From contig CAJUHM010000056.1 in the NCBI GenBank assembly GCA_910586475.1, forward strand, positions 1 through 14,633: a stretch of DNA of 14,633 nucleotides, written 5' to 3'. Made by a program: the position numbers and the translations under genes. How positions within the stretch are numbered: the first letter of the stretch is position 1; each line of letters begins with the position of its first letter. Shown piece after piece: positions 1-6,170 of this stretch. The notes beneath the pieces were generated by a model. The model searched no databases and was not told the origin of the DNA. It worked only from the letters and a program-made list of their open reading frames with translations. The DNA is from an uncultured Muribaculaceae bacterium (GTDB lineage: Bacteria; Bacteroidota; Bacteroidia; Bacteroidales; Muribaculaceae).

Positions 1-62
1 GCAGATTCGAACTGCTGTACACGGTTTTGCAGACCGTTGCCTAACCACTCGGCCAAGGTACC
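1..62 (-). tRNA. tRNA-Cys (GCA), 3' end cut off by window edge
   Basis: Read on the minus strand, bases 62 to 1 form the 5' acceptor strand (GGTACCT), a D arm with GCCGAGTGGTTAGGC, an anticodon arm and most of the T arm. The anticodon stem is 21-25 paired with 33-37. The seven-base loop at 26-32 reads CTGCAAA, so the anticodon is GCA (bases 28-30), which decodes cysteine. The T loop TTCGAAT is present. The window ends within the 3' side of the T stem, so the last T-stem base, the 3' acceptor strand and any encoded CCA lie outside. The body matches the usual bacterial tRNA-Cys pattern. Confidence 0.93.
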
Positions 63-81
63 GTTTTTGGTTTTGCGATGG

Positions 82-112
82 CAAAGTTAGTGTTTTTTTC
101 TGAACCATGCAA
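82..112 (-). promoter_or_regulatory. Probable promoter of tRNA-Cys
   Basis: On the minus strand the element TAACTTTG (82-89) matches the Bacteroidetes -7 consensus TAnnTTTG. About 20 bases upstream is TTG (110-112), a partial match to the -33 box TTTG. The expected start point is a few bases before the tRNA 5' end at 62, as expected for a tRNA with a short leader. Confidence 0.6.
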
Positions 113-120
113 GCTTTTTT

Positions 121-148
121 GAAAAAATCGCTTTGTGCTTTTTGCGAT
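121..148 (-). terminator. Possible intrinsic terminator of the porQ operon
   Basis: On the minus strand, ATCGC (148-144) can pair with GCGAT (131-127) around a 12-base A-rich loop, followed by a run of six T (127-122). It lies about 45 bases after the stop of the last operon gene. The stem is short, so the call is tentative. The tRNA-Cys promoter follows directly. Confidence 0.45.
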
Positions 149-191
149 CCGTCCTTGTTGATTGCTGGTGTTGGTAGCGCTTATCCGTTGC

Positions 192-611
192 TTATTCGCC
201 GAACAGGCTGACGGCCAGCGTGTCGCCGAGCTCAGTGAGACGGTCGCGGAATCCGTGGAGAAAATCGTTGGCGGCTTCCTCGCCGATACGGCCGCGGATG
301 TTGGTCAGGCGGGCATTGATGTCGAGTAGCATGTCTTGCTGTTCGGTTGTCGACCGGCACTGATGGATTTTCAAAGCCTGATCCTGCCCCAGCCGGTAGG
401 GCTCCGATGAGGGGTCGGCGCTCTCAGATGTGATCAGTGCACTTGACTTTTTCGGAGTGGTGCGCGGTGTGGATCTGGCCGGGCTCTTGTCGGTGTCAGA
501 GGAGTCGGCATATTGTGCGCTCACGTCGTAGGTGACGGAGTCGTCGGTTTTCGACGAGCACGACGCGATAGCTATTGAAGCGGCGATGGATAGAAGCGGA
601 AGAAGTTTCAT
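192..611 (-). CDS. Small uncharacterised lipoprotein
   Basis: Predicted 139-residue lipoprotein of unknown function. The start at 611 is chosen over an upstream ATG at 638 for two reasons: it begins a clean lipoprotein signal (MKLLPLLSIAASIAIASC, acylated Cys18), and its ATG overlaps the TGA of the exonuclease gene in an ATGA. After Cys18 comes a Ser/Thr/Asp/Pro-rich, probably disordered stretch (about 19-73), then a likely helical domain with Leu, Arg and Glu (about 75-139). The residues just after the cysteine (SSKTDD) carry a Lys and two Asp, loosely like the lipoprotein surface-export signals known in Bacteroidetes; that is inference. It is the last gene of the porQ-cmk-ispH-exonuclease operon. 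No known family is recognised, so its role is unknown. Confidence 0.75.
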   Translation of the reverse strand: MKLLPLLSIAASIAIASCSSKTDDSVTYDVSAQYADSSDTDKSPARSTPRTTPKKSSALITSESADPSSEPYRLGQDQALKIHQCRSTTEQQDMLLDINARLTNIRGRIGEEAANDFLHGFRDRLTELGDTLAVSLFGE

Positions 612-1108
612 AGGATTGCTATGGCTATTTTTGCACATACCTCGGCGTCGGCCAGGGCGTTGTGGTGGTTGTCAAACGGAATTCCGAGAAACTCGGCGAG
701 GTGTGGAAGCGAGAAGGAGGGGCAGAGCTGGCGCGGGAATGTGCGTCTGGCTTTCTGGAGTGTGCAGAGGAAATCGTTGGTGGGAAAATCGATGCCGTAG
801 ACTTTGGCAGCCGCCCTGAGGCAGCCCTGGTCGAAGACTTTGTTGTGGGCTACGAGCGGAAGATCTCCGATGAAATCGCGAAACTCATTCCAGATGCCGG
901 CAAACGTGGGCTGGTGATCGGTGTCGCGGCGTCCGATGCCGTGGATACATTCGGTAAAGCGCGCGTAATAGTAGTTCGGGTAGGGGCGCACGAGGCGGTA
1001 GAAGCTTTCGGAGATGATCCCGTCGACAACCTTGACCGCACCGATGGCGCAGATGCTGCTTCTTTCACCGTTTGCGGTTTCCACGTCGACCGCCACGAAA
1101 TTATCCAT
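608..1108 (-). CDS. DnaQ-like 3'-5' exonuclease (DEDDh family)
   Basis: A 166-residue protein made of just the exonuclease fold of the DNA polymerase III epsilon type. The metal-binding residues are visible: Asp8 and Glu10 in VAVDVET, Asp93 in AHNKVFD, and His149 and Asp154 in HNALAD, the DEDDh signature. The start at 1108 is preferred because an AGGAGGGAGAG ribosome site lies just before it and the protein then begins directly at the first motif. Its ATG overlaps the TAA of ispH by eight bases, so translation is probably coupled. It is shorter than true epsilon subunits (about 240 residues) and has no visible polymerase-binding tail, so a repair or RNA-trimming nuclease is as likely as a replication proofreader. 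The substrate is unknown. Confidence 0.9.
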   Translation of the reverse strand: MDNFVAVDVETANGERSSICAIGAVKVVDGIISESFYRLVRPYPNYYYARFTECIHGIGRRDTDHQPTFAGIWNEFRDFIGDLPLVAHNKVFDQGCLRAAAKVYGIDFPTNDFLCTLQKARRTFPRQLCPSFSLPHLAEFLGIPFDNHHNALADAEVCAKIAIAIL

Positions 1109-1991
1109 TCTCTCCCTCCTGACGGTTGACGATCGAGATTGCGGCTTCGCCCACATCCTCCATGAGCCAGCGGGGGGTCGATGTGGCGCCGCAGACTCCG
1201 ATCGAAGTTACATTTTTCAGCCATTCCGGATTGATTTCCGACGGGTTGGAAATGAGATGTGTCCGCGGATTCGATTCGAGACAGTGGCCGTAGAGCACTC
1301 GTCCGTTACTGCTTTTCTTTCCGCAGACAAATAGAATGACCGAGTGCGAGGCGGCGAACGCCCCAAGTCTTTCGGCCCGGTTGGCGACCTGACGGCAGAT
1401 TGTGTCGTGGCAGGTGACTTCCACACCATCGCCGGCACGCTCGGCAATGCGCTCATACATCTTTCGGTAGCCTTCAAGCGATTTGGTGGTCTGCGAATAG
1501 AGAGCGATCGGACGCGAAAAATCGATGTTGTCCAGAGTCGAGGAGTCGTCGACGACGATTGCGGTCCCGTCGGTCTGACCGACGAGTCCGTTGACCTCGG
1601 CATGGCCTGTTTTGCCGTAGATCACGATCTGGGGCGGATTTGGCGAGTCATAGGTCGTCTTGATGCGGCGCTGAAGACGGAGCACGACAGGACATGTGGC
1701 GTCAATTATGTTTATGTTGTTGCGGGCGGCAAGCTGATACGTCGACGGTGGCTCGCCGTGGGCGCGCAGGAGCACGTTGACATTCGTCAGCGCTCCCATT
1801 TCGGCGTGGGTGATCGTTTGCAGCCCTTTGCGCTGTAGGCGTTCGACTTCGTCGGAATTGTGGACGATGTCGCCCAGACAGTAGAGTTCCGGATGGACAT
1901 TGAGCTGGGTTTCAGCTTTGTCGATAGCGGCAGTCACTCCGAAGCAGAATCCGGAGCCGGAATCTATTTCGACTTCGACCTGCCGCCTCAT
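1101..1991 (-). CDS. ispH: 4-hydroxy-3-methylbut-2-enyl diphosphate reductase
   Basis: Last enzyme of the MEP isoprenoid pathway: it reduces HMBPP to IPP and DMAPP with a [4Fe-4S] cluster in the cytosol. The 296-residue protein carries the three cluster cysteines, Cys16 in SGFCFGV, Cys100 in DATCPVV and Cys199 in HDTIC. It also has the substrate-site histidines His44 (DIVHN) and His130 (GKTGHAEVNG) and the motif GKKSSNG (225-230). The start at 1991 is preferred over 2030 because its ATG overlaps the cmk TGA as ATGA and puts FCFGV near the N-terminus, as in the family. Length is normal for IspH without a fused domain. From general knowledge, ispH follows cmk and porQ in other Bacteroidales such as Porphyromonas, which agrees with this layout. 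Confidence 0.96.
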   Translation of the reverse strand: MRRQVEVEIDSGSGFCFGVTAAIDKAETQLNVHPELYCLGDIVHNSDEVERLQRKGLQTITHAEMGALTNVNVLLRAHGEPPSTYQLAARNNINIIDATCPVVLRLQRRIKTTYDSPNPPQIVIYGKTGHAEVNGLVGQTDGTAIVVDDSSTLDNIDFSRPIALYSQTTKSLEGYRKMYERIAERAGDGVEVTCHDTICRQVANRAERLGAFAASHSVILFVCGKKSSNGRVLYGHCLESNPRTHLISNPSEINPEWLKNVTSIGVCGATSTPRWLMEDVGEAAISIVNRQEGENG

Positions 1992-2695
1992 AGCGATGAA
2001 ATGATCCGGTTGTAGAGATCGATGAGCCATTTGTTCTGCTCTTCGACGCTCATGAAGGAGTTGTCGAGCACGACTGCGTCGTCGGCGCAGCGGAGGGGAC
2101 TTTCCTCGCGCGTTTCGTCGATATGGTCGCGGCTGACAACATTTGCAAGCACTTCTTCAAACGTTGTCGCGATCCCCTTTTCGATCATTTCACTGAGGCG
2201 TCGCTGGGCGCGTGTCTGGGCCGAAGCGCGGACGAAGACTTTCATCTCCGCGTCGGGGAATACAGTAGTGCCGATGTCGCGGCCATCCATGACGATGCCC
2301 TTGCTTTCTCCCATTTTCTGCTGCATTGCGACCAGTGCGTGGCGCACCTGCGGGATCGCCGCAACGGGTGAGACACACTGGCTGACGGCCATAGCCCGGA
2401 TTTCCGTCTCGACATTCTCCCCGTTCAGGAGCGTCGACTGGGTGTCGCCCGTCACCTCGAAATCGATTGCGATTTCCGGAAGTGCGGCGATGAGGCGATC
2501 TGCGTCAACGGAATTGTCGGCATGGCTGATCATGCCGTTGCGAAGTGCATGGAGCGCTACGGCACGATACATTGCTCCCGAATCGATATATCTGTAACCG
2601 ATCGTTTTGGCAAGATGGCGTGCCATGGAGCTTTTGCCTGATGAGGAATAGCCGTCAATGGCAATTGTTATCAGTGAGGGATTGTTTGGATTCAT
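1988..2695 (-). CDS. cmk: Cytidylate kinase
   Basis: Phosphorylates CMP and dCMP with ATP in the cytosol, feeding nucleotide pools. The 235-residue protein starts with a P-loop, GYSSSGKS (15-22), followed by YIDSGAMYRAV, which is typical of the bacterial CMP kinase NMP-binding region. The later MDGRDIGTTVFPDAEMKV is the family's best-known motif, and the arginine-rich lid (RAQRR) is present. Length fits the family. The ATG at 2695 overlaps the TGA of porQ as ATGA, and its own TGA overlaps the ispH ATG, so the gene is translated from the porQ transcript. Confidence 0.97.
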   Translation of the reverse strand: MNPNNPSLITIAIDGYSSSGKSSMARHLAKTIGYRYIDSGAMYRAVALHALRNGMISHADNSVDADRLIAALPEIAIDFEVTGDTQSTLLNGENVETEIRAMAVSQCVSPVAAIPQVRHALVAMQQKMGESKGIVMDGRDIGTTVFPDAEMKVFVRASAQTRAQRRLSEMIEKGIATTFEEVLANVVSRDHIDETREESPLRCADDAVVLDNSFMSVEEQNKWLIDLYNRIISSL

Positions 2696-3729
2696 AAAAG
2701 TTCGCTGAGATTGGTTGAGAGGTTGAACATGAATGTCGTGGCACCGGAATGGGGTTGCGAGAGGGCGACTCCGATGCCGAATGAGCTGACACGGATTCCG
2801 GCGCCGACCGAAAATCCCGAAAGAAACGACCGGGAATAGGTCGACATATCGGTACGTGTCTTATAGTTATATCCGATGCCGATGTGGAATTTGTCGGAGG
2901 GGACAAAGTCTGCGGCAAAGATGAGATGGCGGAACAGATTCGAGCCGAATGAATCTTTGATCTTTAATTTGTCGGTTGAGGTTCCGTCGCCCGTTTCATA
3001 GTAGGGGAGATGCCATTTGGTCAGATTCCAGGCTGTGATGGAGAACCGGACGGGAAATGTCCCGAACGACTTGGTCCATCCGAGACGAACGTCGATCGGA
3101 AGACGGTCATAGTGGCTGTCGAATCGCTTGACCTGGCCTCCGAGATTGGCGATGACGGCCGACAGTGACAGATCCGATTCTGGATCATAGTAGTTGAGGC
3201 CGAGATCGGTTGCGATGGCCATTGCCGAATAGTCGCCATAGGCATTGTAGAGAAACTTGAGATTGATGCCGCCGCGCAGCCGGTCTGTGATGTCGTGGGA
3301 ATACATCCCGGAAAATGCGACATCCTTTGGCGAGAAGGATCCGGTGATGTTTCCCGAGATATCGGTGCGGTCCATTTCGCCATAGCCGTAATACTGGATC
3401 CCGACCGACCATGCTCCATGTTCGCCTGCCGCTGTCCCGAATCTCGCTCCTGCGAAATTCGATCCCGCGATATAGCGCATGTAGTTGATTCCGATCTGGC
3501 TTTCAAATTCCGGTCCGAGGAGAGCGGGATTCTGGTCAACGGCGTTGATGTCGTCATCGACCGTAGAGATGTTGACCCCTCCGAGTCCGTAGGTGTGGGC
3601 CGAAGAGGGGATGTTGAGATAATTATAGGCAGGCGAGGAGTCGGCGCCTTCTGCCGTAAAGGCCGGGATAAGTAGCGCCGCAAGAATAATCTGCCTGTTG
3701 ATTTTATGTGTGTAACCGGATATGTCCAT
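2692..3729 (-). CDS. porQ: Type IX secretion system outer-membrane protein PorQ family
   Basis: A 345-residue predicted outer-membrane beta-barrel. An N-terminal signal peptide (hydrophobic about 13-26, likely cut near residue 29) is followed by YNYLNIPSSAHTYGLGG. This, with the later DDINAVDQNPALL, resembles the N-terminal region of PorQ and the wider PorV/PorQ/FadL-like barrels. The rest alternates aromatic, Gly and polar residues in strand-like blocks. PorQ belongs to the surface attachment part of the type IX secretion system, working with PorZ, PorU and PorV (family knowledge). The gene order porQ-cmk-ispH supports the name. It is first in a five-gene operon and has its own promoter just upstream. 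Whether a full type IX system exists in this genome cannot be seen here. Confidence 0.85.
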   Translation of the reverse strand: MDISGYTHKINRQIILAALLIPAFTAEGADSSPAYNYLNIPSSAHTYGLGGVNISTVDDDINAVDQNPALLGPEFESQIGINYMRYIAGSNFAGARFGTAAGEHGAWSVGIQYYGYGEMDRTDISGNITGSFSPKDVAFSGMYSHDITDRLRGGINLKFLYNAYGDYSAMAIATDLGLNYYDPESDLSLSAVIANLGGQVKRFDSHYDRLPIDVRLGWTKSFGTFPVRFSITAWNLTKWHLPYYETGDGTSTDKLKIKDSFGSNLFRHLIFAADFVPSDKFHIGIGYNYKTRTDMSTYSRSFLSGFSVGAGIRVSSFGIGVALSQPHSGATTFMFNLSTNLSELL

Positions 3730-3740
3730 TGTTCAGATTG

Positions 3741-3768
3741 CAAAATTACGAATTTGTTTCCTGACAAA
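3741..3768 (-). promoter_or_regulatory. Probable promoter of the porQ operon
   Basis: On the minus strand TAATTTTG (3741-3748) is an exact match to the Bacteroidetes -7 consensus. A TTTG (3765-3768) lies 16 bases upstream, shorter than the usual 19-21 spacing. The box is only 12 bases before the porQ ATG, so the leader would be very short. Confidence 0.55.
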
Positions 3769-4084
3769 CTAATCTGACAGAAACAAAACCCTTGTAGCGG
3801 CCCTGCTTTCAGAGCGGGAGAGTGCACGCTCAAAATCTAAACGAATAATGCGGTTTGATATTGTCCCGGTTTCCGATCGTTATGTTTTGAAATGTCAACA
3901 AATTTAAAACAATAATAATCATTCACAAAATAAGGGATGAAATTTTGGTCAAATGCAGTGACGCCTTTAATTTTGCCCTGCGAAACAATCTCGGTAGCGT
4001 AAAGCAGATGGCCGGACTTGCTGTTCAGTTTTTCCGTCTGCCACATGCCGTAAGTTATTTGTAACCTTACTCTCTCTCTCATCT
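3769..4084. other. Intergenic region without a convincing gene
   Basis: This AT-rich stretch separates the divergent porQ operon and the TonB-domain gene. It holds a short CT repeat just before the 4085 start and a reading frame of 81 codons on the minus strand (3837-4082), which begins inside that repeat, has no recognisable domain and looks accidental. Near 3800-3830 a GC-richer patch has an imperfect inverted repeat (GAGCG and CGCTC) of no clear role. No clear -7 box was found for the 4085 gene. Confidence 0.5.
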
Positions 4085-4522
4085 ATGACCCTGTTGAATA
4101 ACCGCATATTACTCTCTTGTTTTATCATGGCGTCGGCTTGTCCGGCCATGTTGGCCCAGCGATGCAAGGTTTCATACTACAGCAGCTCGCAGTCTGTTGT
4201 TGTCGAAGCCTATATCTCTGATGCGGTCGACGTCCAGCCGGAATTTCCCGGCGGCGACAATGCCATGATGCGCTTTATCAACCGCGAACGCCGCTACCCG
4301 CGACAGGCCTATGACTCACGGATCGAAGGACGTGTGCTCTGTGGTTTCATCGTCCATCCCAACGGCTCGATTTCAGACATCGAAGTCGTTCGTGGCGTTG
4401 AGGAATCGATCGACCGCGAAGCGGTCAGGATCATACGCAGCATGCCTTCATGGAAGGCCGGAACGATTTCCGGCGCGCCGGTGCCGGTCTATCTGATCCT
4501 GCCGATCCCGTTCCGACTCTGA
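4085..4522 (+). CDS. Stand-alone TonB C-terminal domain protein, exported
   Basis: A 145-residue protein whose body (about 49-145) is the TonB C-terminal domain as seen in Bacteroidetes. It carries PEFPGGDNAMMRFI, YPRQA (71-75), GRVLCGFIVHPNGSISD, then MPSWKAG (120-126) and a final PVPVYLILPIPFRL. A usual TonB has a membrane anchor and a long proline-rich linker; here there is only a short hydrophobic N-terminus (7-25), which looks like a signal peptide cut after LAQ. The protein would be free in the periplasm, or held by an uncleaved signal. It may bind TonB boxes of outer-membrane receptors, but energy transfer is doubtful without an ExbB/ExbD-binding helix. Two cysteines in the mature part (27 and 86) could form a disulfide. 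The gene is single, with no receptor beside it. Confidence 0.85.
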   Translation: MTLLNNRILLSCFIMASACPAMLAQRCKVSYYSSSQSVVVEAYISDAVDVQPEFPGGDNAMMRFINRERRYPRQAYDSRIEGRVLCGFIVHPNGSISDIEVVRGVEESIDREAVRIIRSMPSWKAGTISGAPVPVYLILPIPFRL

Positions 4523-4544
4523 TTTCGTGATTTATTTTTATTGC

Positions 4545-5909
4545 TTAAACGATTCGCCGGTTACCGCTTAACCGGCGTTTTGCTGTCCGTAGATAGGCAG
4601 CGACAACCATTGTGCCGGTAATGACCCATGTGATCGGGTAGATGTAGAGCAGCACGTCAAACTGATGATAATGGGCATTGACCGTATAGATCCAGACGAG
4701 TCTCAGCACGCATGTCCCGAATACGGTCAGAATCATCGGGGTCATCGAATTGCCGAGTCCGCGCATCGCCGAGCCGGTTATCTCATAGCTGCAGGCGAGT
4801 GCCTGAAACATAAGGACCGTGTGCATTCGCTCGACTCCGAACGCTATCACATTCTGATCGGATGAGAAAAGGCTCAGGCAGTCCGCTGCGGTAAACGTTA
4901 TGAGTTCCGTCGCGATAAAAGTGAATATGACGCTCAGCATCATGCTGTGAGCGACAATTTTCCGGCATCGTTCATGCTGACCTGCGCCGTAGTTCTGGCT
5001 GACAAAGGCCACAGTCGCCTGCGAGAAGGCCGCAATGATGAAGTAGCAGTACGACTCGTAGGTCAGTGAGGCCGACGAACCCGCTATCGCATCTGCGCCA
5101 TATTTATTGATCGCAGCCTGAATGAAGAGGTTGGCTCCCGAAAAGACCATCCCCTGCAATCCCGCCGGTATTCCGATCTGAAGCATCTTTTTCAGCTCGT
5201 TGCCCGAAATCCGTAGACGTCTTGCCTCCAGCCTGTAAGGCTCTTTCTCTTTCAGAAGCCAGACGATGATGATCGCGGCATTGACGCCGTTGGCTATAAC
5301 GGTTGCCACAGCCACACCGGCCACACCCATCCCCAGTCCTCCGACAAACAGGAAGTCAAGTCCGACATTGACAATCGCAGCGACCAGAAGCGAATAGAAC
5401 GGACGCCGCGTGTCGCCCATGCTCCGGAGGATAGCCGAGCCGAAATTATAGATCATAATAAACGGCATTCCGAGAAAATAGATCTCAAGATATTCTGCCG
5501 CCAGAGAGATGACATCATCCGGAGCGCCCATCCATTCGAGAATAGGGCCTGCAAGAATCTGTCCGATGACGAGAAGTGCCACGCCGCTGAATAGCGACAG
5601 GGCTGATGCGGTCGCGATCCCCGCGCGGATTCCGTTGCTGTTGTTGCGTCCGATATAGTTGGCGATCACGACATTGGCGCCGATCGAAATGCCTATGAAC
5701 AGGTTGACCATAATGTTGACCAGCGGACCGTTGGATCCGACGGCTGCTAAGGCTGCGCTGTCGGCATACCGGCCGATGACGGCAACGTCGACTGCATTGA
5801 ATGACTGCTGGAGAATGCCGCTTGCTATAAGTGGAACCGCAAACGCCAGAAGGCTTGGGGTGAGTGCCCCGTGAAGCATGTCTATTTTTGAAGATGACGA
5901 TGATGGCAT
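4545..5909 (-). CDS. MATE family efflux transporter
   Basis: A 454-residue inner-membrane protein with about 12 hydrophobic segments, the normal MATE length and topology. MATE proteins export drugs or metabolites by sodium or proton antiport. The N-terminal half shows the family pattern LLAFAVPLIASGILQQSFN, then DVAVIGRYADSAALAAVG, IGISIGANVVIANYIG and, in the C-terminal half, GIPAGLQGMVFSGANLFIQ and FVSQNYGAGQ. A second methionine at residue 11 (5879) is a possible start, but 5909 sits closer to the promoter and is kept. The gene stands alone with its own promoter and is unlike the second MATE at 11307-12770 in the detail of these motifs. The substrate cannot be told from sequence. Confidence 0.93.
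   Translation of the reverse strand: MPSSSSSKIDMLHGALTPSLLAFAVPLIASGILQQSFNAVDVAVIGRYADSAALAAVGSNGPLVNIMVNLFIGISIGANVVIANYIGRNNSNGIRAGIATASALSLFSGVALLVIGQILAGPILEWMGAPDDVISLAAEYLEIYFLGMPFIMIYNFGSAILRSMGDTRRPFYSLLVAAIVNVGLDFLFVGGLGMGVAGVAVATVIANGVNAAIIIVWLLKEKEPYRLEARRLRISGNELKKMLQIGIPAGLQGMVFSGANLFIQAAINKYGADAIAGSSASLTYESYCYFIIAAFSQATVAFVSQNYGAGQHERCRKIVAHSMMLSVIFTFIATELITFTAADCLSLFSSDQNVIAFGVERMHTVLMFQALACSYEITGSAMRGLGNSMTPMILTVFGTCVLRLVWIYTVNAHYHQFDVLLYIYPITWVITGTMVVAAYLRTAKRRLSGNRRIV
4555..4581 (+). terminator. Intrinsic terminator of the TonB-domain gene, inside the convergent MATE gene
   Basis: A perfect 9-bp stem, CGCCGGTTA (4555-4563) with TAACCGGCG (4569-4577), closes a 5-base loop and is followed by TTTT. 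It lies 33 bases after the stop at 4522. The same bases encode the last residues (LSGNRRIV) of the minus-strand MATE gene. On the minus strand it is followed by A-rich sequence, so it should act on plus-strand transcripts only. Confidence 0.75.
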
Positions 5910-5934
5910 ATCCGCGATGATTTAAAAAAGCGTG

Positions 5935-5965
5935 CAAAATTAGTCAATCGCTTTAATGCAGCCAA
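5935..5965 (-). promoter_or_regulatory. Promoter of the MATE gene at 4545-5909
   Basis: Minus-strand TAATTTTG (5935-5942) matches the Bacteroidetes -7 box, with TTGG (5962-5965), a one-base variant of TTTG, exactly 19 bases upstream. The box is 25 bases before the ATG. Confidence 0.65.
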
Positions 5966-6106
5966 GATTCCGCCCCAACTTTTCAGCGCATTCTCGGCTG
6001 AAGCCCTGTGGCGCGCAGATTCTCTCCAGGCGATGGCGCTGAGGGAAATGGTGAAAAATTGTTTAACATTGGTTAGCATAACTTTCGCTTTATTGTTGGC
6101 GCGTGG

Positions 6107-6138
6107 GTTGTGTTATCGCTCAATAATGAGTAATTTTG
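6107..6138 (+). promoter_or_regulatory. Promoter of the beta-propeller lipoprotein operon
   Basis: Plus-strand TAATTTTG (6131-6138) is an exact -7 box, with GTTG (6107-6110) 20 bases upstream as a weak -33 box. The ATG is 32 bases downstream. It is divergent from the MATE promoter; the roughly 140 bases between the two promoters contain no gene that I can support. Confidence 0.6.
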
Positions 6139-6170
6139 CCATCGTAAAAGAATAGACCTTAAAATTTGAA

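Noticed and set aside
662..1129. Long plus-strand frame antisense to the exonuclease gene
   Set aside because: It is a shadow of a gene with clear catalytic motifs and has no domain or ribosome site of its own.
3790..3840. GC-richer patch that looked like a tRNA fragment or attachment site
   Set aside because: It gives no cloverleaf arms or T loop, and no matching copy of the tRNA-Cys 3' end or integrase is present in the window.
3837..4082. Minus-strand frame of 81 codons between porQ and the TonB-domain gene
   Set aside because: It begins inside a CT repeat, has no recognisable domain, and lies in AT-rich sequence unlike the neighbouring genes. It also covers the likely promoter region of the 4085 gene.
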